Origin: Eucommia ulmoides
Taxonomy: Eukaryota; Streptophyta; Magnoliopsida; Garryales; Eucommiaceae
Reading direction: 5' to 3'
DNA: 64,000 bases
Assembly: GCA_016647705.1 (NCBI GenBank)
Contig: CM028327.1
Location: 41,540,517 to 41,604,516, forward strand
Program-made: the position numbers and the translations under genes
In this document: one piece after another, positions 13,801-23,633 of the stretch
Position numbering within the stretch: position 1 is the stretch's first letter
How the letters are laid out: the number at the start of each line of letters is the position of its first letter
The notes under the pieces: model-generated
What the model was told of the DNA's origin: nothing
Databases searched by the model: none
The model's input: only the letters and a program-made list of their open reading frames with translations

Positions 13801-15745
13801 ATTTCTGTTTCATGTCCAGTTTGTGCAACCAATTCATCCAGAGCTTCTTGAGCTTCACACCCATATCCAGCTTCACATGTCTAGTTAAAAATCCAAACAT
13901 GAAACATTGTATGAAAAAAAATAAAAATGAAAAATGAAAAACAATTTTACAACTACGTATTGTTGGAAATTTGAGAATTTTCCAACTTGATTTGACTACT
14001 CACCTCTTTAGAGTTTAAAAATCCATATGCCGGGACCCTAGACAACATACGAGTTTGCTGTCGATATGGATCCTGTTATACAACTCAAACAAGGTTAATA
14101 TTTACGGAGACTAATTTAACGATAACAATTTGTCACAATTTAAGTCACTGCAAAAGGAAAATTTTAATCATAAATATTCATCTCTAAGCTCAAAAACTCT
14201 TCATATTTAATCATTGGGTACCAACGGAGAAGAAAAAAATGAGGAACACTCAGACAACATTAATTCAATTACCAGGTGGTTGCAATACGTTTTCCAGCTA
14301 TCTTCATTGAAACCAAAATTGAAAAAATCTGTTACATCTGCTACAGGATGCCTCCAAGGCTTCCACTCAAATGAATCAATATTTACATCTAATATAGTCC
14401 TGTTAAAAAAATAGATTAAAAATAAAGATAAATATTTCCCTTCAATAAAAAATGATATTCTTTTTCAGGGCATAAGCCAAAAAAAGTAAATAATAACAAA
14501 ATACAATGCTTCCATAAGCTAATGCCAAAATTGGGTTCATGGTATACCTCATGCAGTTCAAGGAATTGCTTTTTAAGCAAGAATTAAAGAAAATTTCATA
14601 TGCAAGACTGTAACAACACCATCGAAAAACCAAATAATTGTATGTATCAGACCAGGCCTCAAAAAAGATACAAAATGAATACAAATGGCACTGTCAAGAC
14701 CCTAGAGTACAGTGCAAGACCCCTTGCACTGAGTTCTGCAACTTATCATCGTGCACATGCGCACGCCCACACTCTAATGTAACTAAAATTACTTACCTAG
14801 CTCGGGGAAGTGAGAAATTTTGTCTATTTTGAGCACCCATCAACTGGTGTCCCATCCTTTGGCCGAAACCATAATCCTCCATGTCACCTTTAATTGATGC
14901 CGAAGTGTTGAAATCAAGTACAACAGATCCATTGGCGTTCGAATTATTTGAAAATTCTACACGGTGAGATCTAATGAACTACACAAGAAAACACAAAGGG
15001 GGTATTATATTACTATTGGGCAGACAATAAGAAAAACAAAAGGACAAATGAGATGTAAAGGATTCACATGCTAAACTGAACATTAGCTTCTGATGTCAAA
15101 CTCTAAATTAAACAACATTGATATCACAAAGTGAATCAATTCAATGAAAGAAAAATGGCGTTAACTTTAAAAAAATCAAATAAACAATCCCACTGGTTTG
15201 ACTTCAGAATTCGAAGATGGATTTAAGAGTACCTTGTACTGTGGATATTGCGAATTATGGCCACCATTTCCCCGTTCCCTGCCGTCCAGACTCGGATCCA
15301 ATTCATCAGCGACCTGTCCCTGTGGTTGATTACGCCATTTCTGATTCTTCCCCAAAGCATTCCCTTCCAGACCACCAACAGGTCCACCGGTTTCTTCCTC
15401 CACCTCAACCTCCTCATCCTCATAGCCACCATTCCTCAAACCAACCGCAAACCTACATCCGCCGCCGCCGCCACCGTCATCATTCAACACTATATTCAAA
15501 TCCTCCTCGCTATCGCTCCCACTGTCCAGACTCACTGCCTCCTCACCATTCACCTCCGAATTCAAAACCTCCTTAGCCCCACAATCAGCAACCGAATCAA
15601 CATTCTTCTCTTCTTCCTCCCCACTGATCTCATCCTTAGCTCTCACCAACTCAGTGATGCTCTGCTGAATGGCGTTAACGGACGAACTAACCCGTAGTTC
15701 GACGTCGGCATAAAGATCGCCGAAATCGTCATCGATATCTTCCAT
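4804..15745 (-). CDS. FIP1-like mRNA 3'-end-processing factor (FIP1[III]-like), nine exons
   Basis: This is a homologue of Fip1, the nuclear cleavage/polyadenylation factor subunit that bridges poly(A) polymerase and the CPSF complex. The exon model (high to low) is 15745-15233, 14978-14797, 14399-14273, 14072-14004, 13880-13752, 13596-13498, 13426-13215, 12427-10636 and 5172-4804. All introns are GT-AG and phases agree at every junction, giving about 1163 residues. The N-terminus is acidic and starts [16 protein letters not shown], as in plant Fip1 proteins. Exons 2-3 encode the Fip1 motif (about residues 232-274), with [13 protein letters not shown] and [16 protein letters not shown]. The 597-codon exon 8 is Arg/Ser/Asp/Tyr-rich and low-complexity. 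The end reads [11 protein letters not shown]...[10 protein letters not shown], the conserved plant terminus. The least certain points are the exon 8 donor (about 10636) and whether a small exon lies in the 5.46-kb last intron. The [III] rather than [V] paralogue is a tentative choice. I see no break, so the gene looks intact. Confidence 0.9.
5214..5271 (+). other. G-rich/pyrimidine-skewed tract near the last acceptor
   Basis: The plus strand has a T run, then GTGGGGTGGGGTGGGGGG, a T run, and 11 consecutive G. The four or more G-runs could form a G-quadruplex on the plus strand. In the gene's transcript this reads as a C-rich tract 40-100 nt upstream of the final splice acceptor. Confidence 0.6.
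5288..5400. mobile_element. Second, more diverged MITE-like palindrome
   Basis: It contains GGCAATGTTTGG, then GGAATTGGAA, GGAATTGGAATTAG and, inverted, CTAATTCCAATTCCAAAC. It shares the AATTCCAATTCCA core and terminal GTTTGG word with the MITE at 5610-5726, so it is probably a related copy. The ends and target duplication are not clear. Confidence 0.45.
5610..5726. mobile_element. Tourist/PIF-Harbinger-like MITE
   Basis: This 117-bp element has imperfect terminal inverted repeats (AGGCAGCGTTTGG at the left; CCAAACACTAGC at the right) and a TTA direct repeat on each side (5607-5609 and 5727-5729), as expected of PIF/Harbinger targets. Inside are inverted AATTGGAA / TTCCAATTCCA blocks. It has no coding capacity. 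Confidence 0.75.
6095..6242 (+). mobile_element. Short LTR followed by a primer-binding site (LTR-element fossil fragment)
   Basis: The block starts TGTTAGAGGGTATTTTAG, carries a TATAAGTAG promoter-like word, and runs into TGGTATCAAGTGCAGG at 6227, which resembles the initiator-Met tRNA primer site of plant LTR elements. I see no partner LTR in the intron, so it is a fragment of a copia- or TRIM-like element. Confidence 0.5.
6547..7919. mobile_element. hAT-like non-autonomous element, interrupted by a TRIM
   Basis: Inverted ends: AAGGGCTCATTTGATAACAC at the left, and GTGTTATCAAACAGG...CCTAA at the right (reverse complement TTAGGCCTGTTTGATAACAC). The TTTGATAACAC core is identical. Such GGGCNCGTTTGATAAC ends are typical of plant hAT MITEs. 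The right end is split by the insertion at 7023-7909. An 8-bp target duplication could not be confirmed, so exact bounds are tentative. Without the insert the element would be about 0.48 kb. Confidence 0.5.
7023..7909 (-). mobile_element. TRIM-like miniature LTR retrotransposon, both LTRs present
   Basis: The element reads on the minus strand. The 5' LTR is 7909-7676 (about 234 bp) and the 3' LTR is 7263-7023 (about 241 bp); both start TGTTAGAATA. A degenerate Met-tRNA primer site (TATCGGAGCCTG) follows the 5' LTR. The stretch before the 3' LTR (AGCTTGAAGGCAC) resembles the copia polypurine context AGCTTGAGGGGGAG. The internal region is only about 412 bp and non-coding. A 5-bp CAGGC duplication flanks the whole element (7018-7022 and 7910-7914). 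The LTRs differ at roughly one base in five over the stretch I compared, so the insertion is old. Confidence 0.8.
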
Positions 15746-15751
15746 CTCCCG

Positions 15752-16155
15752 GCACAGAAAGCACGAGGAGATACAGAATTTAGCTAGAGTTTCGATTCCA
15801 TCGCCATCTTAATCACAGAAACCCACCATAATCGGCTTAAACCCTAATGCGGTCGGACTCACTACATAGCCATTTGTGCGAAGGTGGCGCTTATCTCCTC
15901 TCGATTGAGCTCTATAACTCAGGCGTGTCCATTTTCGGAATATTAAAATGTAAAATTATCAGAACCGGGTGAACAATTCTAACTTATTTATATTGAATAG
16001 TAAGAAAATGACATTTTTGTCCCTGACAAATGGTTCAGGTGTCTAATTGACCCCTAGTATTTGCAACTCGACAAATTGGGTCCTTGACATTTCAAAATCG
16101 TTCCAAATTGGGTCCTTAACGGTCAACGTCTCATTAAGAGTATTTCGGTCATCTA
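15752..16155. promoter_or_regulatory. 5' flank of the FIP1-like gene
   Basis: This is the presumed 5' UTR and promoter of the minus-strand gene. Directly upstream of the ATG is GC-richer sequence ending near 15,870, beyond which AT content rises. From about 16,010 to 16,150 lies a dispersed-repeat-like stretch of the 'TTGGGTCCTTGACATTTC' type, common in plant intergenic DNA. No clear TATA box was identified. Confidence 0.4.
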
Positions 16156-16892
16156 GGTTGTGTTTGGGTAAGAAATTTATAAGGAGGATTTCATTTGTTT
16201 AGAGGATTTTAAAATACTCTTTTGACAAATTTCTTGTTTGGGTTTTAGAAGGGAGAAATTGTAAAATTCTTTTATCTTAAAAAAAATGGTAAAAGGAGGA
16301 TTTTGAAATCCCTTTGAAACAGGCGTTATTTGACAAATCCTTCTTCCTCATCGATCATCTTTGTCGCTTCTTCGTTCGTCTTTATCTTCGCCATCTTCTT
16401 CGTCGATCGTCTTCTCCATCTTCGTCATCGTCATTCATCTTCACCGTCGCCATCTTCTTCATCGATCGTTTTCTCCATCTCCGTCGTTGTCGTTCATTTT
16501 CATCGTCGTCGCAGTTTCGTCGGTCATCTTCTCCGTCTTCGTCGTCATCGCAGCTTCGTCTTCTTCGTTCCTTCATTAATTATTCCTTCGTTCCTTTATC
16601 GATCGTTCCTTCTTCGTTCCTTCATCTTCAGGCAAGGGTTCAATTTCATGGGGTATTGTTGATTAGGGTTCTCAATTTAGGGTTCCAATTTCGTGGTTCT
16701 CAATTTCTAATTAGGGTTTTCAATTTAGGGTTCCAATTTCGTGGGGTTTTCCGATTTCTGATTTCGAATCCTGTTTCCATTTTCGTTTTAGTGTTCATAG
16801 TTCATCCAATTGAAGTGATGTTTGGTTTTTGTTCTATTGTTTTTGTTCTATCCAAACAAGGGATTTTTCAAATCCCTTACCCAAACGCAATC
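16156..16892. mobile_element. Inverted-ended segment, PIF/MITE-like
   Basis: Ends are GGTTGTGTTTGGGTAAG (left) and CTTACCCAAACGCAATC (right), matching at 15 of 17 positions as inverted repeats. GTTTGGGTAAG-type ends occur in Tourist-like elements. The interior holds a cryptic TCGTC/TCTTC repeat (16,340-16,620) and two copies of TCAATTTAGGGTTCC. A 3-bp target duplication is not evident, so it may be decayed or a coincidence. Confidence 0.4.
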
Positions 16893-17069
16893 TCAAGTGC
16901 CCCAATTGATTTCCTTTCATTTATGTTCAGGTTTCCTGCAATTTCCTTCATTTGTTGCTTATAAATTGTGTTTCCTTACCCATCTCTCTTCTTTGTTCTA
17001 CATTTTGACCAAAAAAATATTTTTAAGCACTTTTCTTTCCTTTTTGTTTCTTTTTTGTCCAACAAAAAT

Positions 17070-17363
17070 ATGGAAGATCAACAAATTTGTAACTATGGAA
17101 GGAAAACAAAAATGGTAACTTCTTGGACTACACATAATCCCGGAAGGAGATTCTACTCTTGTAGAAATTACAACCAGGTACATTTTCTTTCTTTTATTTC
17201 ATATCAATTTTTATCAAATAATTAAAAAAAAAATCTAATTTCATTTTATAGGCTAGAGATTGTGACTATTTCTTATGGGTTGATCATCCTATGTGTCCAA
17301 GGTGAGTGACAATAATACCGGGATTATTAAGAAAATGAATATTTTAGAAGAAGAGAATAACTG
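17070..17363 (+). pseudogene. GRF-type zinc-finger gene, degenerate
   Basis: Exon 1 (17070-17177, 36 codons) encodes MEDQQICNYG followed by TSWTTHNPGRRFYSCRNYNQ. A GT-AG intron (17178-17251) leads in frame to ARDCDYFLWVDHPMCPR. Together these match the GRF zinc finger: CxxG, TSWT..NPGRRFxxC, then C.(F/Y)F.WVD.P. The second residue of the usual CxCG is Tyr, so one zinc-coordinating context is altered. After PR the frame hits TGA (17303-17305). Beyond it VTIIPGLL and, one base out of frame, MNILEEENN continue the pattern seen in plant GRF proteins of about 100-120 residues. One stop and one frame shift suggest a recent pseudogene. Alternatively the AGGTGAGT there is a real donor to an exon I did not find. 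Function in plants is unknown; such fingers bind nucleic acid. Confidence 0.6.
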
Positions 17364-17689
17364 AAAGAAGAATAGGGAAAGATATTAGTCGTTTCGTGGG
17401 TGGTGTTTGTACTCATTTGGAAATGAACTGCATTTTGATTTTTTATTTTGTTTAATTAATGATGTATTTTGTATTTTGTTTCCTAATGAAGCTCCTTTAA
17501 AGAATGGTAATTTTGTATTTTTTAAGTAAAAAAAAAAACACATACAAACAAAAATGTGGCTAATCATCAATAGGCACGAAATGTAAATAGATCTCACAAT
17601 ACTCATTGCAGTGCAGTTCAAAACATAATTTAAGCAAAATATCAAACAAAACATATAAATTTGATAAGTGTAAAAATGGTCACTCCCAT

Positions 17690-18692
17690 GCAATCAATGG
17701 AAGATCGTCACGTGCCTACAACTCTCCAGTAGGGCCCATTCTTACAAAAGACGAAGTGTGAATATTTTGCCAACTAGAGGCGCATCTCAGCCCATGTTGG
17801 CCACCTCAAGACCTCTCTAGCGATGTTCTCTAGGAAGAGCAAACAAGTCGCCATCGAGATGGGGAAACCTCTCCCTATCTCGGTATTATTCCCAGGTCGG
17901 TACTGCCCATCTTGAAAATCAACTCCGCAAACTCCTCAACAAAACACTCCACTTCCTGTCTCCGGCCATTCGAGAAGGGCCCATCTCGAAAATTGACTCC
18001 ATGAGCTCCTCGACAAAACGCCCCCCTTCCTATTTCCGACTATCCAAGAAGGGTAGAGGATGAAACTTCTCCTATCATGGGCCGCAGGAAGAGTCCATCC
18101 TGAATCATAGGCCGGGCCATTTGTCTGCTTGCAGATAATCACCGCCTTGGGCCTCAGCAAAAGAGCCAAAAATCCCAGGCCCACAGGCTTAAACCCTCCA
18201 CTCGCCATCTCATTGGCCACGCGTTGAGATCAGGAAGTTAATCCTTACTTAGGCCCCTAATCATCCAAAGGCCAATTACTCAATTTCCTATATAATGGAG
18301 GGCATACCAATGCCCAAAGGTACATCAAATTTGCTCAGCTTTCTCACTGTAGCATATTTAAATCTTTCCCCCTAAGCGCCGATTCTCACGCTGGATGAGA
18401 CACGCCGGGTCCATCCCGACAAGTCCTTTGTGCAGGTGATAGGTTGGAGCCCATCCCAACTCGAACCCATCCTTTCTTAGACCAATACTCTCTACGGATT
18501 AGAAGACTCTCCACGGATAAGAAGATTCCCAGGTTGTTTCACCATCTGAGACCGATCTCGGACCCGTCCAACTCCATCCCTTCTCGGGTCGAATAAACTG
18601 ATCTTGGAATATCTCTACACCAGTAGGGAAGAAGACCTCTAGTACAGTGACCATACCACACCGTTGGAGTCGTCCAAGATTCAACATCAACA
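17690..18692 (+). mobile_element. 5' LTR-like region of a Tat-type gypsy element
   Basis: It ends in CAACATCAACA and is followed by a primer-binding site. It contains a CTATATAATGG TATA-like box (about 18,290) and a GCGCC..TGAGACACGCCGGG..TGTGCAGGTGATAGG stretch, like the leader portion of the LTRs at 1126 and 46,529. The upstream part differs from those LTRs. The left boundary is not defined, so it could be a related subfamily. Confidence 0.5.
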
Positions 18693-18693
18693 G

Positions 18694-18713
18694 TTTGGCG
18701 CCGTTTGTAGGAA
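18694..18713 (+). other. Primer-binding site of the Tat-type element
   Basis: TTTGGCGCCGTTTGTAGGAA lies one base after the LTR end. TGGCGCCGTTTGTGGGAA-like sites are the typical tRNA primer site of plant Tat/Athila gypsy elements. Confidence 0.75.
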
Positions 18714-20910
18714 GATGCTACTAAAAGCATTTCTCCAATCATCAGCTCCCATCTCGACAAAGGTTTGATGATCACAAGGTCTGGTCATCCTACACAGTCG
18801 AGAGACCCGAACAGCACGATGAATAACAACCTATCCATAGAGATGTCAAGAGTCCCCAGACCGGATGTTAGGACTTCAGTCCCCATCTAGGTAGAAGAAG
18901 GAAACATATTCCCAACCGACCTAGTGGGTCCGTCAGCTCTGCTCTCAGGAGCATACATTGGCCTAGCTACTGGAGCTGTGGATATATCACGACTTGACAC
19001 CTTGGAATGCCAACTAGGCCAATTCCAATCTTGCCTCGAAGTCAACCTCTATCGCCTGACACCGACCCCGCCTCAAGAGGGACCGATTCTCCGAAATGCA
19101 GAGGAAGAGGAATGCCATTAGGAATCGAATCACGTGATTCACTCTAAAGAGCATATCCCGAGAGATAAGCCTTGTCATCACGACCGTCGGGGTAAGGAAA
19201 CGGGATTTTGCCTCGCCAGCCGCTTCGGACTCCGCTTCTCTACCCTCCTAGGGTCATCGAACAGAAGACCGACATGAGTCCTGGCCAGGAAGAACCTACA
19301 GTAACGTCACCTTTGCTGAGCATAGGATTCTCCATGCTGGAAAGATAGACTCCCACTCCCCTCTCACCGTAAGGTAGGGATCCAGAGCAGCCGCCAGCCA
19401 AGTGGCAGCACCGCCCAGGGGAGAAGCCACCTTAGAGAGGTGCATCGCCGAGATAGAGGCAGCGCTCGTACAGATACGGGGCCCTAGAGGGGCAGTTGGC
19501 CTCCCTTCAGGGATCAGGTCTCCTTTTGTTGATGAGACCATACTCGATATGGTTCCGTACAGGTTCCTCAGCCCGTAGATGGCTCCCTACGATAGTACTA
19601 CCGACCCCGTTGATCACCTCTTCATTTTTTTCGTCTTCATGGATATGCATACGGTCTCCGTGGCAGTGAGATACAAATCATTTCTTCCCACCCTTACCGG
19701 GATGGCCAGCACTTGGTTCTAAGACTTGGCCCCAACCTCGATCTCAACTTTGCACAGCTCAAGAAACTTTTTTTGACCCGATTCAGCTGTTCCCAGCGAA
19801 TGCCTAAAATTGTGACACATGTCTTTGCCCTCCTGCAGGAGATTTGAGAGAATTTGAGTGATTTTGTGAGTAGATTCCACATGTAAAGCTTATGCTATGA
19901 AAGCCTTCTGGATACCATAGCCTTAAACACTTTTATTGACGGACTAAGGCACCGAATGTTATCTTATGACCTGTGATAGGTGTAAATTACCTATATATTT
20001 TCAAACCGAATTTGTTAGTTTTCGAGTACGTTGAATATGTTTTTGTTAAGTTTTAATATGTTTTTATTCTTTTTATATTAAAACAGGTGCGTGGGGTGAA
20101 AAGGTATGAAATCGGAACATAAACGATCAAATTGTATTAAAAACGGTCAGAGAACGATGAAAAAATGAGCAAGAAGGTAATATTGTGAAAGAAGCCCACC
20201 GCTGCGGCGGTAAAGATGCAGAGAGTTGATTTCTTACTGAACATCCACCGCCGCGACGCTGAGATCCACGACCGCGGCAGTGACAATGCAGGATGTCACC
20301 AAGTCCATCGCCTAGGCGAACCTTAAACCGACATACTCCACCGCCACGGCGGTGAATCCCACGGCTGAGGCGGTGGCCTCTACACAGTCTTAAGATATTT
20401 ATTTAGATATTTTGCCTATTTAAACCCCTCTCCTTGATCTCTCTCCGGCCATTACAACCCTTAAGGCTTAGTTTAGTATATAGAGAAAGTATAGGGAGTG
20501 CTCAAACATATCCGAAGGAGAAGATCAACTCGCGAAGAAGGAGAATTGATCGGTGGACGATTTTAGCAGCTAATATTCAGATATCGGATAAGTTCATCCA
20601 TTTTTCCTTTTATTTCTTAACTTCTATGTTTGTTTAAGCATGTTTAACCTAGTTTCAATTATCTAAACGACTATGGTCATAGGTTAAACGTTGATTATAT
20701 ATGGGATTAATATCGTTTATAAAAAACGTAGTTTTGGTTGAGTTGTGTTTTTTTAATGATTGTTCTTCTTAGTTTGATTGTGTATGCCGTATTGTTTGTT
20801 TATCATGCTTATATAGATATATTAAGAATACAGGGTTTGACAAATCATGGATTTGGATTAGAATAAACAAATGCCACGATCCAATAACCCGGTCGGGGTT
20901 AGGATTGTGG

Positions 20911-21360
20911 ACAATCTATGAGGTTAGGGCAAGACTCACGTGACCTAGGGTCATTAAGACATTAAGGGGGATTTATTCGTTAACCCGAAGTCATGTATTC
21001 CCTCGTCTTACACTCGGGAGAGGTGACGGGGAAGTTTTAGAACTGAGATTGTCGATAGGGTAAACATAACACATGAAATCAATGACGTTGGGGCGAGACT
21101 CACGTGACCTAGAGTCGTTAAAATATTGAGGGGGACTTCTTCGTTGACACGAAGTCGCGTTATACCCCTCGTCTTACACTCGGGAAAGGTGGCAAGGGAG
21201 TTTACGAACTGAGGTTTTGTGTGCAATCGATGACGTTAGGGCAAGACTCACGCAACCTAAGGTCGTTAAGACGTTGAGGGAGATTTATTTGTTAACACAA
21301 AGTTATGTATTCCCACGTCTTACACTCGGGAGAGGTGGCAGAGGAGTTTTAGATACCGAG
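20911..21360 (+). repeat. Three tandem copies of a ~150-bp LTR module
   Basis: Copies begin near 20,911, 21,076 and 21,222. Each holds CAAGACTCACG-like, GTTAACACGAAGT-like and CGTCTTACACTCGGGA words in the same order. The related LTRs at 33,196 and 44,486 have one copy each (about 34,280 and 45,610). Confidence 0.8.
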
Positions 21361-21572
21361 ATTATCAAATAGGTCGATCACCATTATTGTAAACTAAACG
21401 AAATCAAACGCGTTTAAGTAAATAAAGTTAATCTCTAGATAATCCATCCCATAATTATCTCGTATTAGTAATTAATATAGTTAAATTAGTATTTTAGTAT
21501 TAGTATTAAATTATAAATATCATTTTTGTTGCCTAGATAAAGTCGGGTTATGACAATCCCGGTACTTGATAG

Positions 21573-23633
21573 TGATGCGCCCTGTTTTTCTGAAAGGAAA
21601 AGAATATTAAATAATAAATAATTAATAGGGAGGGGATTTTTAAAATGCCTATTTTCTCAAAAAATATACTTAGGCCGTTTTAAAAATAAGGAGTCGCCAC
21701 CTAACATTGGGTTTAAATGATGTGCTAGGTCACCGAATTTTTAGAAAAATAATTTAAACGGCCTAAGTAAAAAATTTGACTCCAAAAACACGGTCAAACC
21801 AAAGATTCATGTAAAGGCTCGGGGGTCAGTTACGCTCGGGGAAGGTGTTAGGCACCCCAAGACGTTCGTCTGAAAACAGTATCTTATGTCCAATTAAGTC
21901 CAATTAGTTTAGTCCTAGTGTTTTATTTTATTTTGAAATTATTCTCTTCTTATAAAATATTTTTAGTATTTTTCACAAATAAGGTGAGACAAGTTTTTGG
22001 ATTTTTGGGAATGTTTCCCCAGTATAACCTCTTATCGAATATTAAGGATTTGACAAGGATGGTTCCCGGGGGATTTTATGTATGTCTCCGAGAGATTTCT
22101 TTAATTTAAATAGGCAAACTAAAATAGATGCATGAGATTTGGAAATATGAATGTAAAACTAACACCTAAATAAGTTCTATTTTTTTTATGCAATAGTGAT
22201 TAAAAAAAACTAAATGATTTAATATAAATATGTCAATACAAACTGATATGAATACAAGAATCGAATAAGGAACACTACGTGAATTAATGTGATTATACGT
22301 GACAATGATTTAATTAAAAAATAGAAGTGGTACACGTGTCATGACTAGATGTGAAAAAGTAGCATGAATTCGTAAAAAAAAAAAAATAGTAATAATAATA
22401 ATAATAAAAAAAAAAAAAACTATATGTATGAAAAGTGTAAGTGGTAAAAGTGTCATAAACATGCCGTCTAAATGATACGAGAAATAAACATACTAAGTGG
22501 ATGCAAAGAAAATCTACTTTGAGTTTACTTAATTAATTTAAAGAAATCTCGTTTTGAAATTCCCTCAAATTTTATGGATAAGAGAATCGAAGGAGGTCCG
22601 CGGAAACAATTTAGTTGAAATTAATCTTTTCGATACTTTAAAAGAAATCCCACGAAAAATTTACCGAGGGAAGAGATTTCCTAAAACTATTCGTTTCTAA
22701 ATTTCACTCGAGTCGGGGAATGGAAACGAGATCACGGAAAACTCTCCCACGATTTATCGAATCGTCGGATTCACTTTAAGGTTCGTAAGGATTAATTTTT
22801 ACAAATAAAAGATTTTATTATTTTTATTATTTTTTATTTTTTTTCAATTTTTATTTTTTATTTTTTAGGATTTTGATAACAAGAATAAAAATAAAGAAAA
22901 TACAGAAAAATAAACAACGAAAACATCATTCACCTAACGATCGGGGGTTAGGTTTAAGCACGAGAAACCCACCCCGACATTTTCATTGGATCATTGGACG
23001 ACTTTATTTTTTTATGTTTATAAATTTGTAAACAAAACAAAATAAATAATGAAAATGTCATTCACCTAACGATCGGGGGTTAAGTTTAAGCACGAGAAAC
23101 CCACCCCGACGTTTTCATCGTATCATCGGACGACAATACATAAATAAATAAATAAAACTTGCAGAAATTTAAATTGTGAAAAGAATAAAATAAACTGAAA
23201 GAAGAATTAAAAATTAGAAAAACATATCTGTCTAGGTCAAGAATCTCGATACCCCTATTTTTCTTTCTTGCAGACGGCTTCCCGAAAAGGCTTTGAGAAT
23301 CACTCTTCTAAAGGGGGTGACTCCTCTCAATTTTTGAATGTCTCCGAAGAGTTTCTCTTTTAATTTTTTTGTCTAAACTATGAGGAAAATGATCTTATTT
23401 ATAAGAATGGGTGGAGTGAAAAATCCTAGAAACCTTAGGAAACCCTAGTCCAAATTCAACGAGGAAAATGAAACAAAACCTAAAAAGAAAGAGAAAAGAA
23501 ACCTAATCCTATTTTGACAAGAAAATCTTTTCTTTTCAATTTTTTATTCTTTTTTTTTTTTAAAATAAAAATAAAATAAATTTTAAAATAAAATATAACT
23601 TTTTTGCTGGACGGTCAAAATGTCATGTCTACA
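21573..23633 (+). mobile_element. 2.06-kb solo LTR nested in the Athila-type solo LTR
   Basis: It runs from TGATGCGCC to GTCATGTCTACA, with a perfect GATAG duplication on both sides (21568-21572 and 23634-23638). It contains the block GGAGTCGCCACC...CGGGGAAGGTGTTAGGCACC, common in plant gypsy LTRs, and a TTTATAAGAATGGG promoter-like word (about 23,397). A close relative lies inverted at 57,581-59,780. Confidence 0.9.
22915..23140. repeat. Tandem ~125-bp duplication inside the solo LTR
   Basis: CATTCACCTAACGATCGGGG followed by GCACGAGAAACCCACCCCGAC and a TTTTCAT..GGACGAC tail occurs twice, starting near 22,928 and 23,058. The copies are nearly identical. Confidence 0.85.

Noticed and set aside
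15217-15697. Pro/His-rich plus-strand ORFs of 119-149 codons
   Set aside because: They are antisense shadows of the acidic first exon of the FIP1-like gene.
16314-16964. 216-codon Ser/Phe/Arg-rich ORF on the plus strand
   Set aside because: It is produced by TCGTC/TCTTC low-complexity repeats, has several overlapping frames of equal length, and resembles no protein family.
21780-21880. GTCAGTTACGCTCGGGGAAGG-like block considered as a 5S rRNA-derived (Cassandra) sequence
   Set aside because: The order and spacing of 5S A-box and C-box elements are absent. The same block recurs only as an LTR motif of this family.
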